From SAR116 cluster bacterium (GTDB taxonomy: Bacteria; Pseudomonadota; Alphaproteobacteria; Puniceispirillales; Puniceispirillaceae), in NCBI GenBank assembly GCA_002722385.1, contig PBLR01000030.1, forward strand, positions 1-31,915: a DNA stretch of 31,915 bases, in the 5' to 3' direction. This document shows, piece after piece, positions 8,943-16,998 of the stretch; positions within the stretch are counted from its first letter, which is position 1; every line of letters starts with the position of its first letter. The notes under the pieces are model-generated. The model saw only the letters and a list, made by a program, of their open reading frames with translations, had not been told where the DNA came from and did not search any database. Position numbers and translations under genes: made by a program.

Positions 8943-9450
8943 CTTTTGTGCGGCTGTCCTTCATCACTTTGCGCCAGATCATATCACGTTTCAGGCGCGA
9001 GAGATGATCAATAAACAAAACCCCGTTCAGATGGTCAATTTCATGCTGCACACAGGCGGCCAGCAGGCCTGTTGCCTGCATTTCCTGCCTGACTCCGTCA
9101 CTGTCCAGATAGGCGACATGCACTTCTGACGGCCGTTTCACTTCGGCATTATGACCGGGGATAGACAGACACCCTTCTTCCATTTTGGTCGCCTCATCAG
9201 ATCGCCAGATAATTTCCGGGTTGAACATTTTCCACAACGCAGGGGGGGCATCCTCACGCGCGCAATCCATCACAATCACGCGTTTCAGCACACCGATCTG
9301 ATTCGCAGCCAGACCAATGCCCGGGGCATCATACATGGTCTCTGCCATATCATCTGCCAGCTTCACAAGTTCATCTGTAACCTCATCAACAGGTTCAGCA
9401 ACCTGACGGAGAACGGGCTGGGGCACCAGCACAAGAGGCAAAATAGCCAT
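8935..9450 (-). CDS. def: Peptide deformylase
   Basis: Metal-dependent hydrolase that removes the formyl group from new proteins at the ribosome exit. All three signatures are present: GIGLAANQ (44-51), EGCLSIP (92-98, ligand Cys94) and HEIDH (136-140, ligands His136 and His140, catalytic Glu137). The 171-residue length is typical of type 1B enzymes. A GAAGG ribosome site precedes the ATG at 9450. First gene of def-fmt-truA and divergent from rmuC, so its promoter should lie within 9451-9597. Confidence 0.98.
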   Translation of the reverse strand: MAILPLVLVPQPVLRQVAEPVDEVTDELVKLADDMAETMYDAPGIGLAANQIGVLKRVIVMDCAREDAPPALWKMFNPEIIWRSDEATKMEEGCLSIPGHNAEVKRPSEVHVAYLDSDGVRQEMQATGLLAACVQHEIDHLNGVLFIDHLSRLKRDMIWRKVMKDSRTKDD

Positions 9451-9597
9451 AATCAGACACCTTCACATTACGCACAGACAATCAGAATAAAACTGGCCAG
9501 TACTATGAATAATTGTGTGAATTTGTGCAAGGCTGCTGCGGCCACACACCGCTCATTTCAGATGAAATCTGATCATAAAGCTGATAAGCTGACGCCT

Positions 9598-10740
9598 ATG
9601 GCAGAGATTCTTTTTATTTTGCCCTGGGGGCTGGTCGCTGGCGGCCTTGTTGTGCTCATCGTGATGCTGCTGAGGCGTCCGCCTGCGGGCCGTCAGGACA
9701 CATCTGAGCTGGCTGACCTGCGCGGCCAGCTGGCGATGCTGAGCCAGAACAACCAGCAACAGCAGCAGGCCCAGATTGACCAGATGGCGGCCTTGTCAAA
9801 GCGGCTTGAAGATTCGCTTGCCGGGATGAGCCAGCGCATGGGCCAGTCGCTGCAGGATCAGACCGAAAAAACACATAAAAACCTGAATGATTTATCGGCA
9901 CGGCTGGCGGTGATTGATGCGGCCAATGCCAAAATTTCTGAGCTGACCGGCCAGGTGACCCAGCTTCATAACATTCTGGCCAATAAAACAGACAGAGGCG
10001 CGTTCGGTGAGGTTCAGCTGGAAAATCTGGTGCGCAATGTGCTGCCGCCAAATGCGTATGAGTTCCAGTTTCAGCTGTCAAACGGGCGGCGTGCAGATTG
10101 TGTGCTGAAGCTGCCGAACCCGCCCGGGGATATCATCATTGATTCGAAATTCCCGCTTGAAGCCTGGCATCAGCTGCAAGGGGCTGAAGATGAAGCGGCG
10201 CGGCGGGCCGCCCGCAAACAGCTGGGTGCAGATGTGCTCAAACATGTCCGTGATATTCAGGATCGCTATATCATCGCCGGGGAAACAGCCGAATCAGCCT
10301 GCATGTTTCTGCCCTCAGAAGCGGTTTATGCTGAACTGCATGCTCATCTGCCGGATATTGTTGAAAAATCCTATTCTGCCCGGGTCTGGATTGTCTCGCC
10401 AACCACGATGATGGCCACACTGAACACGGTGCGGGCGATTTTGCGTGATGCGCGCATGCGTGAACAAACCGCCCTGATCCAAAAGGAAATCGGCGTGCTG
10501 ATCACTGATATAGACCGTCTGGATAAGCGGGTCGATAATCTGGACAAGCATTTTGATTTGGCGGTTCGTGATGTGCGCGAGATTAAAACCTCAACCGGAA
10601 AGATCACCACACGTGGCCGGCGTATTGAAGATTATGATGTCAGCGATACCCCGCCAGAACCGGTGCTGCCCTCCCAGCCGGACAAGCTGCCTGCTGACAC
10701 AGATAACACTGCCCCGGCGAAGACAGAGAACAGCCTATAA
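9598..10740 (+). CDS. rmuC: RmuC-family protein (DNA recombination protein)
   Basis: Putative nuclease-fold protein that limits DNA inversions at short repeats in E. coli; its biochemical activity is little known. The 380-residue protein starts with a membrane anchor (about 4-24, [21 protein letters not shown]), then a long Gln-rich coiled coil (about 35-130). The RmuC domain follows with the PD-(D/E)xK-like core: [21 protein letters not shown] and [13 protein letters not shown]. The frame is open further upstream, into sequence opposite def; the ATG at 9598 puts the anchor at the N-terminus as in homologues. An ATG at 9562 is a weaker option. The last six bases overlap the 3' end of recR. 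Confidence 0.93.
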   Translation: MAEILFILPWGLVAGGLVVLIVMLLRRPPAGRQDTSELADLRGQLAMLSQNNQQQQQAQIDQMAALSKRLEDSLAGMSQRMGQSLQDQTEKTHKNLNDLSARLAVIDAANAKISELTGQVTQLHNILANKTDRGAFGEVQLENLVRNVLPPNAYEFQFQLSNGRRADCVLKLPNPPGDIIIDSKFPLEAWHQLQGAEDEAARRAARKQLGADVLKHVRDIQDRYIIAGETAESACMFLPSEAVYAELHAHLPDIVEKSYSARVWIVSPTTMMATLNTVRAILRDARMREQTALIQKEIGVLITDIDRLDKRVDNLDKHFDLAVRDVREIKTSTGKITTRGRRIEDYDVSDTPPEPVLPSQPDKLPADTDNTAPAKTENSL

Positions 10741-11367
10741 CCGGCTTCTGGCTTTCATTGCCTGGGCCAATGTGCCGTCATCAAGATAATTCAGCTCGCC
10801 GCCCACCGGCACGCCATGGGCCAGGCGGGTGACTTTGACTGGCAGATGCTCCAGCCGTTCGGCAATATAATGGGCTGTTGTCTGGCCATCCAAAGTTGCT
10901 GAGGTGGCCAGAATGATCTCACCGGCCTCATCGGCCTCATCTGGCGGGCTGGCCTGTCCGTTGGTCTCAAACCGGGTGACGCGCTGGATCAGCCTGTCAA
11001 TCCCCAGCTCACGCGGGCCGCGCCCGTCCAGCGCGCTCAGCGTGCCCCCCAGCACGTGATACAGCCCGGAAAAAATACCGGCCCGTTCTATCGCCCACAG
11101 ATCAGACACATCTTCAACCACACAAATCCGGCGGCTGTCCCGCCTTGTGTCGCGGCACAGGCTGCAGGTATCACTTAAATCCAGATTGCCACATTCAACA
11201 CAGGCCCGCACCGTGCGGGCCGCATGATCCATCTCACTTGCCAGGGGCAGCATGATCTGGTCCCGGTTTTTCAGCAGATACAGCGCGGTCCGGCGGGCAG
11301 ATCGCGGGCCCAGCCCGGGCAGGCGGGCCAGCCGTTGGATCAGCTGATCTAGGGGATGCTGGGCCAT
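10735..11367 (-). CDS. recR: Recombination protein RecR
   Basis: Forms a ring clamp with RecO that loads RecA in the RecFOR repair pathway. The 210-residue protein shows the N-terminal helix-hairpin-helix ([17 protein letters not shown], 16-32), the zinc finger [16 protein letters not shown] (about 56-71), the Toprim domain starting [15 protein letters not shown], and the C-terminal [19 protein letters not shown] motif. It follows ybaB by 26 bases in the dnaX-ybaB-recR order seen across bacteria. Its TAG stop overlaps the rmuC end. Confidence 0.97.
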   Translation of the reverse strand: MAQHPLDQLIQRLARLPGLGPRSARRTALYLLKNRDQIMLPLASEMDHAARTVRACVECGNLDLSDTCSLCRDTRRDSRRICVVEDVSDLWAIERAGIFSGLYHVLGGTLSALDGRGPRELGIDRLIQRVTRFETNGQASPPDEADEAGEIILATSATLDGQTTAHYIAERLEHLPVKVTRLAHGVPVGGELNYLDDGTLAQAMKARSRL

Positions 11368-11393
11368 AATCTGTCCTTATTCAGATAAAGATC

Positions 11394-11717
11394 TCAGAAC
11401 GGCAGAGACAGGCCTGGCGGCAAGGGCAGCCCGCCGGTCAACTGCTTCAGCGCGTCAGCTTTTTTCGCATCAGCTTCTGATTTTGCATTATTCACCGCCA
11501 GCATGACCAGCTCTGCTGTCGCCTCACCATCACCGTCAGACAGCAGCTCATCTGCGATGATCAGATCAACAATCTCACCCTTGCCAGACAGAGTGGCCAC
11601 AACCGCCCCGCCACCGACAGAACTCTGAAACCGGCTGGCTTCAATCTCTTTTGTGATTTCTTCCATGCGGGCCTGCATGTCCTGCACTTTTTTCATCATG
11701 CCGCCAAGATTACGCAT
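11394..11717 (-). CDS. ybaB: YbaB/EbfC nucleoid-associated protein
   Basis: Small dimeric DNA-binding protein of the YbaB/EbfC family, 107 residues. The long N-terminal helix (MKKVQDMQARMEEITKEIEAS) begins just after MRNLGGM. It is followed by the beta-sheet GGAVVATLSGKGEIVDLIIADEL and a C-terminal helical stretch rich in Ala/Lys ending in GLPLPPG, all typical of the family. The ATG overlaps the dnaX stop by eight bases, so translation is likely coupled. Always found between dnaX and recR in this arrangement. Confidence 0.96.
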   Translation of the reverse strand: MRNLGGMMKKVQDMQARMEEITKEIEASRFQSSVGGGAVVATLSGKGEIVDLIIADELLSDGDGEATAELVMLAVNNAKSEADAKKADALKQLTGGLPLPPGLSLPF

Positions 11718-13455
11718 TATTCACCTCATCATTCAGCTGGTCATCAGGGTTTGGGGCGTGCGGGCGCACCGCTGTGATTTCCGCCCCTTCAAACTGGCCA
11801 AGTACAGCCGCAACCACAGGATGGTCGGCCACCGCCTGTCTGGCCTGTTCTTCTGCCTGCCTGTCCAGTTCGGCCAGGCTTGGCCCGCCCTCCTGCTGGC
11901 TGGCAGAGACCAGCCAGGGCTGGCCGCTTTTCTGGCTCATGAACCGGGCCAGCTGGCCGAGCAGGGATGGCGGCACATCACCGTCAATCTGTACCTCCAG
12001 CTTGCCGGCAGACAGGCTGACCGGGCGCAGATGTGTGCGCAGGCGCGCGGCGAGGAGTTTCTCTTCCTCCTCATCCAGGCTGGTCGCGATCTGGTGCAGA
12101 GAAGAGAAATCTGTTCCGGTGTCTGCATCTGTTCTTGTGTCTGTGTCTGCAGTGACCGGGGGTTCTGGCTTCTGACTTGTGGTGTCTGTCACAGGCGCGC
12201 AGGAATCCGCCAGCTGATCAGCGACAGGCGGAGGTGATGCGGCAACAGGGGCAGAAGATGCCTCACCCTGTGCAGCAGCAGATGAAGCCTGGTGATGCGG
12301 CGGGGCCTCAGGCAGGGATTTGATGATCTCTGCCGGGGTTGGCATCGGCGCGATATGGGCCAGCCTGATCAGCACCATCTGGGCAGCTGCTTTCGGGTTC
12401 GGGGCGTCTCTCAGCTCGCGATGACCGGCCAGCAGAACCTGCCAGGCTCGGCCCAGACGCGCGATGCCTGTTTTGGCGATATCGGCCAGCATCTGACGCT
12501 GCGTCTCCGGCTGATCTGTGTTGTCTGCGCCACTGGCCATAAGGCTGGCCAGATGAACCATATCCAGCATATCAGCCAGCAGAACATCTGCTTCTGCCCC
12601 GCCGGCATCAGCGGTGCTGTACAGGGCCAGCGCGTCAGATGTGTTGCCGTCAAGACAGGCCTGAAGCATCTTCAGAATCAAATCTGCATTGGCCTGACCC
12701 AGCATATCCAGAACCGCCTGTTCTGAGATATCATCAGCGCTCATCGCTGCGGCCTGATCAAGCAGGGACAGCGCGTCTCGGACAGATCCTTCTGAGGCTT
12801 TGGCCAGATGAACCAGCACCTCACGAGACGCTGTGATGCCTTCCTGCTCAGAAATCGCCGTCAGATGATCACTCATCAGATCAACCGGCACACGGCGCAG
12901 GTCAAATCGCTGACATCTGGATAGAATAGTGACCGGCACTTTGCGGATTTCGGTTGTCGCAAAAATGAATTTCACATTATCAGGCGGCTCTTCCAGCGTT
13001 TTCAGCAGCGCGTTAAACGCACTGCGGGACAGCATATGCACCTCATCAATGATGTAGATTTTAAAGCGGGCAGAGACTGGCCGGTAGGCGGCCCCGTCAA
13101 TGATATCACGCACATCATCCACACCTGTATTGCTGGCCGCGTCCATTTCCAGAACGTCAATATGCCGCCCGTCATTTATATCTGTGCATGGCCCGCACTG
13201 GCCACAGGGCGACATGGTGGGCCCGCCTTTCCCGTCCGGGCCTTCACAATTCAGGCCTTTTGCCAGAATCCGCGCGGTTGATGTTTTGCCGACCCCGCGC
13301 ACACCGGTCAGAATAAAGGCATGCGCCAGCCGGCCCAGCGCGATCGCATTGCCCAGCGTCTGCACAAGGGCCTCTTGTCCGATCATATGCGCGAATGTTG
13401 CGGGTCTGTATTTGCGGGCCAGAACGCGGTAGGGCTGTGATGATATTTCTGTCAT
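11710..13455 (-). CDS. dnaX: DNA polymerase III subunit tau (DnaX)
   Basis: Clamp-loader ATPase that also ties the two polymerase cores and the helicase together. The 581-residue protein shows Walker A GVRGVGKT (51-58), the zinc module Cys70/Cys84/Cys87/Cys90, Walker B IIDEVH (135-140), sensor 1 and the SRC arginine-finger motif (179-181). Domain III follows. Next comes a low-complexity Pro/Ala/Ser/Thr/Asp linker (about 385-455) and a C-terminal tau domain. I see no A-AAA-AAG slippery site where E. coli makes the short gamma form. The ATG at 13455 has no good Shine-Dalgarno and follows a folded leader. Confidence 0.97.
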   Translation of the reverse strand: MTEISSQPYRVLARKYRPATFAHMIGQEALVQTLGNAIALGRLAHAFILTGVRGVGKTSTARILAKGLNCEGPDGKGGPTMSPCGQCGPCTDINDGRHIDVLEMDAASNTGVDDVRDIIDGAAYRPVSARFKIYIIDEVHMLSRSAFNALLKTLEEPPDNVKFIFATTEIRKVPVTILSRCQRFDLRRVPVDLMSDHLTAISEQEGITASREVLVHLAKASEGSVRDALSLLDQAAAMSADDISEQAVLDMLGQANADLILKMLQACLDGNTSDALALYSTADAGGAEADVLLADMLDMVHLASLMASGADNTDQPETQRQMLADIAKTGIARLGRAWQVLLAGHRELRDAPNPKAAAQMVLIRLAHIAPMPTPAEIIKSLPEAPPHHQASSAAAQGEASSAPVAASPPPVADQLADSCAPVTDTTSQKPEPPVTADTDTRTDADTGTDFSSLHQIATSLDEEEEKLLAARLRTHLRPVSLSAGKLEVQIDGDVPPSLLGQLARFMSQKSGQPWLVSASQQEGGPSLAELDRQAEEQARQAVADHPVVAAVLGQFEGAEITAVRPHAPNPDDQLNDEVNNA

Positions 13456-13471
13456 GGCATGTAGATTACCG

Positions 13472-13553
13472 GGTTATTGCCAGCCTGACCAGACCTGCCA
13501 GACCTTTGTCTGGACACCAGCTGTACAGACCATAGTCAGGCTGATAAATAACC
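13472..13553 (-). promoter_or_regulatory. Nested stem-loop in the dnaX leader
   Basis: On the minus strand an outer 7-base arm GGTTATT (13553-13547) pairs with AATAACC (13478-13472). A 9-base arm CAGCCTGAC (13543-13535) pairs with GTCAGGCTG (13489-13481). An inner hairpin CCAGAC/GTCTGG (13513-13508 with 13503-13498) has a four-base loop. The three helices nest into one long structure that ends 16 bases before the dnaX ATG, between the SRP RNA and dnaX. It may be a processing signal separating the SRP RNA from the dnaX message, or a translational control element. Confidence 0.5.
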
Positions 13554-13573
13554 TCTGAAATAGGGGTGTTTAT

Positions 13574-13667
13574 GAAAGGCTGGATGACCCGTCTGAAACA
13601 TGCTGTGGCTGCTTCCTTTCGGACCTGACCTGAGTCAACCTGACCAGTCGTCCACCCAGCCTTCCGC
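13574..13667 (-). ncRNA. ffs: Signal recognition particle RNA, small bacterial (4.5S) type
   Basis: RNA partner of Ffh in co-translational targeting. The minus strand carries the almost invariant apical domain: GGTCAGGTCC, a GAAA tetraloop, then GGAAGCAGCC, with the asymmetric loop bases in place. The tetraloop is GAAA rather than the commoner GGAA, still a GNRA loop. The ends close as a helix: AAGGCTGG (13663-13656) pairs with CCAGCCTT (13582-13575) and the pairing continues inward. About 94 bases is right for the short type. A strong promoter sits just upstream, and a place ahead of dnaX is usual for this gene. The ends are estimated from the helix. Confidence 0.93.
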
Positions 13668-13672
13668 CCCGG

Positions 13673-13701
13673 ATTATGCGCCAGTTGCGCGCCGTAAACA
13701 A
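13673..13701 (-). promoter_or_regulatory. Sigma-70-type promoter of the SRP RNA gene
   Basis: On the minus strand TTGTTT (13701-13696), a 17-base spacer, then CATAAT (13678-13673). Transcription would begin about six bases further on, at 13667-13665, which is just where the RNA helix begins. Agreement between the predicted start and the structured RNA end makes this the best-supported promoter in the window. Confidence 0.7.
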
Positions 13702-13739
13702 GCCTTTTCCGCCGCTCTCGGCTGATCTTTGCGCGCTGT

Positions 13740-14579
13740 TCAGCCGCGATTTGCCGGATAGCTGCCCAGAACCTTAATCCCGCCGTCAGTACAGTAGAAC
13801 TGCAATTCTTCCAGCGCCTGTTTCATGGCCGGGCTGTCAATATGCCCTTCACAGTCAATATAGAACCGGGCCGCTTTCATTGACCCGTTCAGCATATAGG
13901 ATTCCAGCTTCGTTAAATTGATGCTGTTGGTCGCAAATCCGCCCAGACATTTATACAGGACCGCCGGCACAGACCGCACCTCAAAGATCAAGGTGGTCAT
14001 GGTGGGCCCGTTCTGATCAGGGGCGATGGTATAATCTCTCGACATCACCAGAAAGCGGGTGGTGTTGGTGTTTTCATCCAGAATATCAACATCCAGCACA
14101 TCCAGCTGGTAAATCTCTGCTGCCAGGGCTGAAGCGACCGCGCCGACATGCCGGTCACCCCGGGCGGCGATATCTTTGGCAGCACCAGCTGTATCCATAT
14201 GGATAACCGGCCTGATGCCACGGGCCAGCAGGGATTTGCGGCATTGCGCCAGCCCCTGTTCATGGCTGTGCACTTCTGTAATCTCATCAGCAGTGGTGCC
14301 TTTAATGCCCAACAGCTTGTGATGAACAGGCTGGTAATGCTCACCGACGATAAACAGACCTGATTCAGGCAGCAGATGATGGATATCGGCGACCCGGCCG
14401 GCGGTTGAATTTTCCACCGGGACCATGGCCAGATCGGCTGTACCGGTCTGCACGGCAGAGATCATGTCTGAAAAGCTGTCACAAGGCAGCGGGGTATAAT
14501 CAGGGGCATGTGCCTGACAGGCCATATGAGAATAGGCCCCCGGCACACCCTGGAAGGCTATGTTTCGCTGTTCTGCCAT
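13740..14579 (-). CDS. pheA: Prephenate dehydratase
   Basis: Converts prephenate to phenylpyruvate for phenylalanine synthesis. The 279-residue protein is a monofunctional enzyme without a chorismate mutase domain. It shows the N-terminal FQGVPGAYSHMA, the VPVENSTAGRV loop, the TNTTRFLVM motif with the catalytic Thr-Arg-Phe, and a C-terminal ACT domain (about 195-275) with the NLTKLESYM segment that takes the place of the ESRP phenylalanine site. Allosteric inhibition by phenylalanine is therefore expected. It lies downstream of kdsB by 75 bases, a pairing common in Alphaproteobacteria. Confidence 0.96.
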   Translation of the reverse strand: MAEQRNIAFQGVPGAYSHMACQAHAPDYTPLPCDSFSDMISAVQTGTADLAMVPVENSTAGRVADIHHLLPESGLFIVGEHYQPVHHKLLGIKGTTADEITEVHSHEQGLAQCRKSLLARGIRPVIHMDTAGAAKDIAARGDRHVGAVASALAAEIYQLDVLDVDILDENTNTTRFLVMSRDYTIAPDQNGPTMTTLIFEVRSVPAVLYKCLGGFATNSINLTKLESYMLNGSMKAARFYIDCEGHIDSPAMKQALEELQFYCTDGGIKVLGSYPANRG

Positions 14580-14654
14580 TTTTTGCCTCTTTTGCCTTTT
14601 TTTGCGTGTTTTGTGTACTCTGTTTTGTCAGGCTTTTCAAATCTGTTCGGCCTG

Positions 14655-15389
14655 TCAGCCAAGACGGGCACGGGCGGCGGCCAGATCAGCGGCGGTATCA
14701 ATCCCGCCCGGGGCTTCATCAACAACCGCAACACCGATTTGCATACCGGCTTCCAGCGCGCGCAGCTGCTCCAGCTTCTCAGACATTTCCAGCGGTGAAG
14801 GGGGCAGCTTTACAAATCTGGCCAGGGCGGCCCGGCGCCAGCCATAAAGACCGATATGATGCAAAAACGGGGCAGGCCCGTCCGGCACGGCGGCGCGGCT
14901 GAAATACAGGGCCTTGCCGGATGTTTGGGCCCGGTCAGAAAAACTGACCACTGCTTTGACAATCTGCGGCTTGGCGGCCTCTTCGGCTGTGGCCGGGGCA
15001 ACAAGGGTGGTCAGGTCCCATGCTGGGTTATCCAGCAGGCGGGCCAGATGATGAAGCAGCTGCGGATCAAGCTCCGGCAGATCGCCCTGCAGATTAATCA
15101 CAGCGTCATATTTACCGGCCTCATCTATGTGGCATAATGCCTCATATATCCGGTCAGACCCGGACGGGTGACCAGCGGCAGTCAGCACGGCGCGCCCGCC
15201 TGCCCCCTTGATCGCGGCCATAATTTCTGCACTGTCTGTGGCTACCACCACAGGCCCCAGATCAGCTGCCATCGCTTTCTCCCAGACGTGGCAAATCATG
15301 GGTTTTCCGGCAATTTCAGCCAATGGCTTGCCAGGCAGTCTGCTGGCCGCCATACGGGCGGGAATCAGGGTCAGGATATCGCTTGTCAT
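14655..15389 (-). CDS. kdsB: 3-deoxy-manno-octulosonate cytidylyltransferase (CMP-Kdo synthetase)
   Basis: Activates Kdo with CTP for attachment to lipid A, so the cell makes Kdo-containing lipopolysaccharide. The 244-residue protein shows LIPARMAASRLPGKPL (8-23), VVATDS, the HPSGSDRIYEAL loop, NLQGDLPELDP and the C-terminal EKLEQLRALE and PGGIDTAADL segments. The ATG at 15389 puts the first strand eight residues from the start, as in the family; an ATG at 15404 and a GTG at 15434 would lengthen it. No strong ribosome site was found for any of these. The cytochrome c gene is divergent, with a gap of about 245 bases. Confidence 0.96.
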   Translation of the reverse strand: MTSDILTLIPARMAASRLPGKPLAEIAGKPMICHVWEKAMAADLGPVVVATDSAEIMAAIKGAGGRAVLTAAGHPSGSDRIYEALCHIDEAGKYDAVINLQGDLPELDPQLLHHLARLLDNPAWDLTTLVAPATAEEAAKPQIVKAVVSFSDRAQTSGKALYFSRAAVPDGPAPFLHHIGLYGWRRAALARFVKLPPSPLEMSEKLEQLRALEAGMQIGVAVVDEAPGGIDTAADLAAARARLG

Positions 15390-15487
15390 CAGACCGGGCT
15401 TCATTGTTGAACAAAACTGGCCATAAGTTTTCACATTTTGAATAAGCTGGCAAAGAAAAAGACATCACATGGCTGGTCTGACAACAC

Positions 15488-15516
15488 TTGAGGCGCGCGT
15501 GAATTTGCGGTATCAC
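15488..15516 (+). promoter_or_regulatory. Possible promoter for the cytochrome c operon
   Basis: TTGAGG (15488-15493), 17 bases, then TATCAC (15511-15516) in the kdsB-cytochrome gap. The -35 half is reasonable and the -10 half is only fair. A near-perfect 16-base palindrome (AACC-AGCTAGCC-GGTT, 15591-15606) lies between it and the ATG at 15635. No other gene or RNA is visible in the 15390-15634 gap. Confidence 0.3.
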
Positions 15517-15634
15517 AGCAACCTTGAGGAGTTCACTTTGGCAGGCACGCTGAGGTGATATGTTCGTGGACGCCGCACGGCTACTGACAAAACCAGCTAG
15601 CCGGTTATTCACAGCCCTGGGGATGCAAAAAAGT

Positions 15635-16201
15635 ATGGATGATTTGAAATTTAACAAAGTCGCTGCCGGATTTCTGATGGCTGCGCTGATCGCAATGGGT
15701 GGGTATAAAATCTCAGAAATACTGGTGCCGCATCAAAAGCTGGCCCAGAATGCCTATCCGATAGACGTCACAGAGCAGGTTGATTCTGCTGCTGCTGCTC
15801 CTGCACCGACAGGGCCGGAACCTGTCTTGGCGTTGCTGGCAAATGCGGATGTGGCAGCCGGCCGGAAGGTCGCCAAGAAATGTACCGCTTGTCACGTGTT
15901 TGAAAAAGGCGGTCAGAATAAAGTCGGCCCGGCCTTGTGGAATATTGTGAATGCGCAGAAAGGCCAGATTGGCGGCTATGCCTATTCCGAAGCTCTTGCC
16001 GGGTTTGGCGGGGCCTGGGATTATGTGGCGCTGAACGCGTTTTTATATAAGCCAAAAGCCTATATTGCCGGCACAAAGATGAATTTCGCTGGCCTGAAAA
16101 AGCCTGCTGACAGGGCCAATCTGATCGCTTACCTCAGAAGCCAGGCTGACCAGCCGGCGGCTCTGCCGACCAGCGACGAGATTGCCGCAGAGGCGCAATG
16201 A
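15635..16201 (+). CDS. Membrane-anchored class I cytochrome c (c552/CycM-like)
   Basis: Electron carrier held to the periplasmic face of the inner membrane. The 188-residue protein has an uncleaved N-terminal anchor (about 7-30, KVAAGFLMAALIAMGGYKISEIL), a Pro/Ala linker (about 45-70), the haem site CTACH (83-87), and an axial Met149 in AGTKMNF. The anchor beginning a few residues after the start (MDDLKFNK) matches alphaproteobacterial CycM proteins that carry electrons from the bc1 complex to oxidases. In-frame ATGs at 15623 and 15560 are less likely. Its TGA overlaps the next ATG. Alphaproteobacteria commonly place it opposite kdsB-pheA. Confidence 0.9.
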   Translation: MDDLKFNKVAAGFLMAALIAMGGYKISEILVPHQKLAQNAYPIDVTEQVDSAAAAPAPTGPEPVLALLANADVAAGRKVAKKCTACHVFEKGGQNKVGPALWNIVNAQKGQIGGYAYSEALAGFGGAWDYVALNAFLYKPKAYIAGTKMNFAGLKKPADRANLIAYLRSQADQPAALPTSDEIAAEAQ

Positions 16202-16998
16202 CAAGTGCTGACCAGACCCTGGCTGAGATAGAGGCGCTTCTGGCTCATCTGCCGCGCCTGAGCCGCCCTCTTATCTCGCGCTATTTCCGGTCTGGATTTT
16301 CGGTTGAACAGAAACCAGATAACAGCCCGGTAACCAGTGCTGACCGGGCTGTGGAAGCCGAATTGCGCCAGGCGATTGCCAAGGCCTTTCCGGCCCATGC
16401 CATCATTGGGGAAGAACAGGGCGGCGAAGCCGACCAGCAGATCTGCTGGGTGATCGACCCGATTGACGGTACCCGCGCTTTTGTTATTGGCAAACCGCTG
16501 TTCGGCACGCTTGTCGGGGTGGCCCGGGGCGGGGTGCCGTTTGCCGGTCTGATTGATATGCCCGGCCTTGATGAAACTTATGTAACCCAGGACAGCCACA
16601 GCTATCTGATCACAGATGCGGGCCGCACAAAGCTGGCCACAAGCAACTGCCGCCATCTGCAAGATGCCCAGATTGCCACCACCAGCCCGGAAGCCTTCAG
16701 CCCGGATGGTCTGGCCCGGTTTAACCGGCTCAGCCAGCATTGCCGTTCCTCTCATTATGGCGGGGATTGTTATAATTATGCGCTGCTGGCGGCAGGTCAT
16801 CTGGATATTGTGATGGAACACCAGCTGGCAACACATGATTTCATGGCGCTGATTCCGGTTCTGCAAGGGGCCGGGGCGGTTGTGACAGACTGGTCAGGCC
16901 AGCCGCCGGGCTTGTCCTCTGACGGCTCTTTGCTGGTCGCCGCCACTGCTGAGCTGCATGACGCGGCTCTGGCCTCAGTCAATCAGGCTGTTTCATGA
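16198..16998 (+). CDS. hisN: Inositol monophosphatase-family phosphatase, probably histidinol-phosphatase HisN
   Basis: Mg-dependent phosphatase of the IMPase/FIG superfamily, 266 residues. Metal-site motifs are GEE (71-73), DPIDGT (87-92) and the later THDFMALIPVL. The DPIDGTRAFVIGKPLFGTL stretch and GDCYNYALLAAG with a following AGAVVTDWSG are closer to HisN histidinol-phosphatases than to inositol monophosphatase or CysQ, so a role in histidine synthesis is the best guess. The other his genes are not in the window, so this is a family inference. The ATG overlaps the cytochrome stop (ATGA), and its own stop overlaps the ATG of the reductase. Confidence 0.82.
   Translation: MTSADQTLAEIEALLAHLPRLSRPLISRYFRSGFSVEQKPDNSPVTSADRAVEAELRQAIAKAFPAHAIIGEEQGGEADQQICWVIDPIDGTRAFVIGKPLFGTLVGVARGGVPFAGLIDMPGLDETYVTQDSHSYLITDAGRTKLATSNCRHLQDAQIATTSPEAFSPDGLARFNRLSQHCRSSHYGGDCYNYALLAAGHLDIVMEHQLATHDFMALIPVLQGAGAVVTDWSGQPPGLSSDGSLLVAATAELHDAALASVNQAVS

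Noticed and set aside
8163..9014. 283-codon plus-strand open frame across fmt and the end of def
   Set aside because: It is antisense to strongly conserved fmt and def sequence, has no recognisable domain and no ribosome site; a GC-skew shadow.
9151..9597. Long upstream extension of the rmuC frame, opposite def
   Set aside because: The extension is antisense to conserved Def motifs and shows no family resemblance; the membrane anchor after 9598 marks the real N-terminus.
12070..12180. Repetitive TGTCTGTGTCTG-type stretch, possibly a microsatellite or phase-variable tract
   Set aside because: It codes for the Asp/Thr-rich linker of DnaX, the frame is intact, and no exact repeat unit is long enough to suggest slippage control.
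14580..14654. T-rich stretch between kdsB and pheA, looking like a terminator
   Set aside because: The T run is on the plus strand while both genes run on the minus strand, and no GC-rich stem precedes it in the correct direction. It may hold A-rich ribosome-site sequence for pheA instead.
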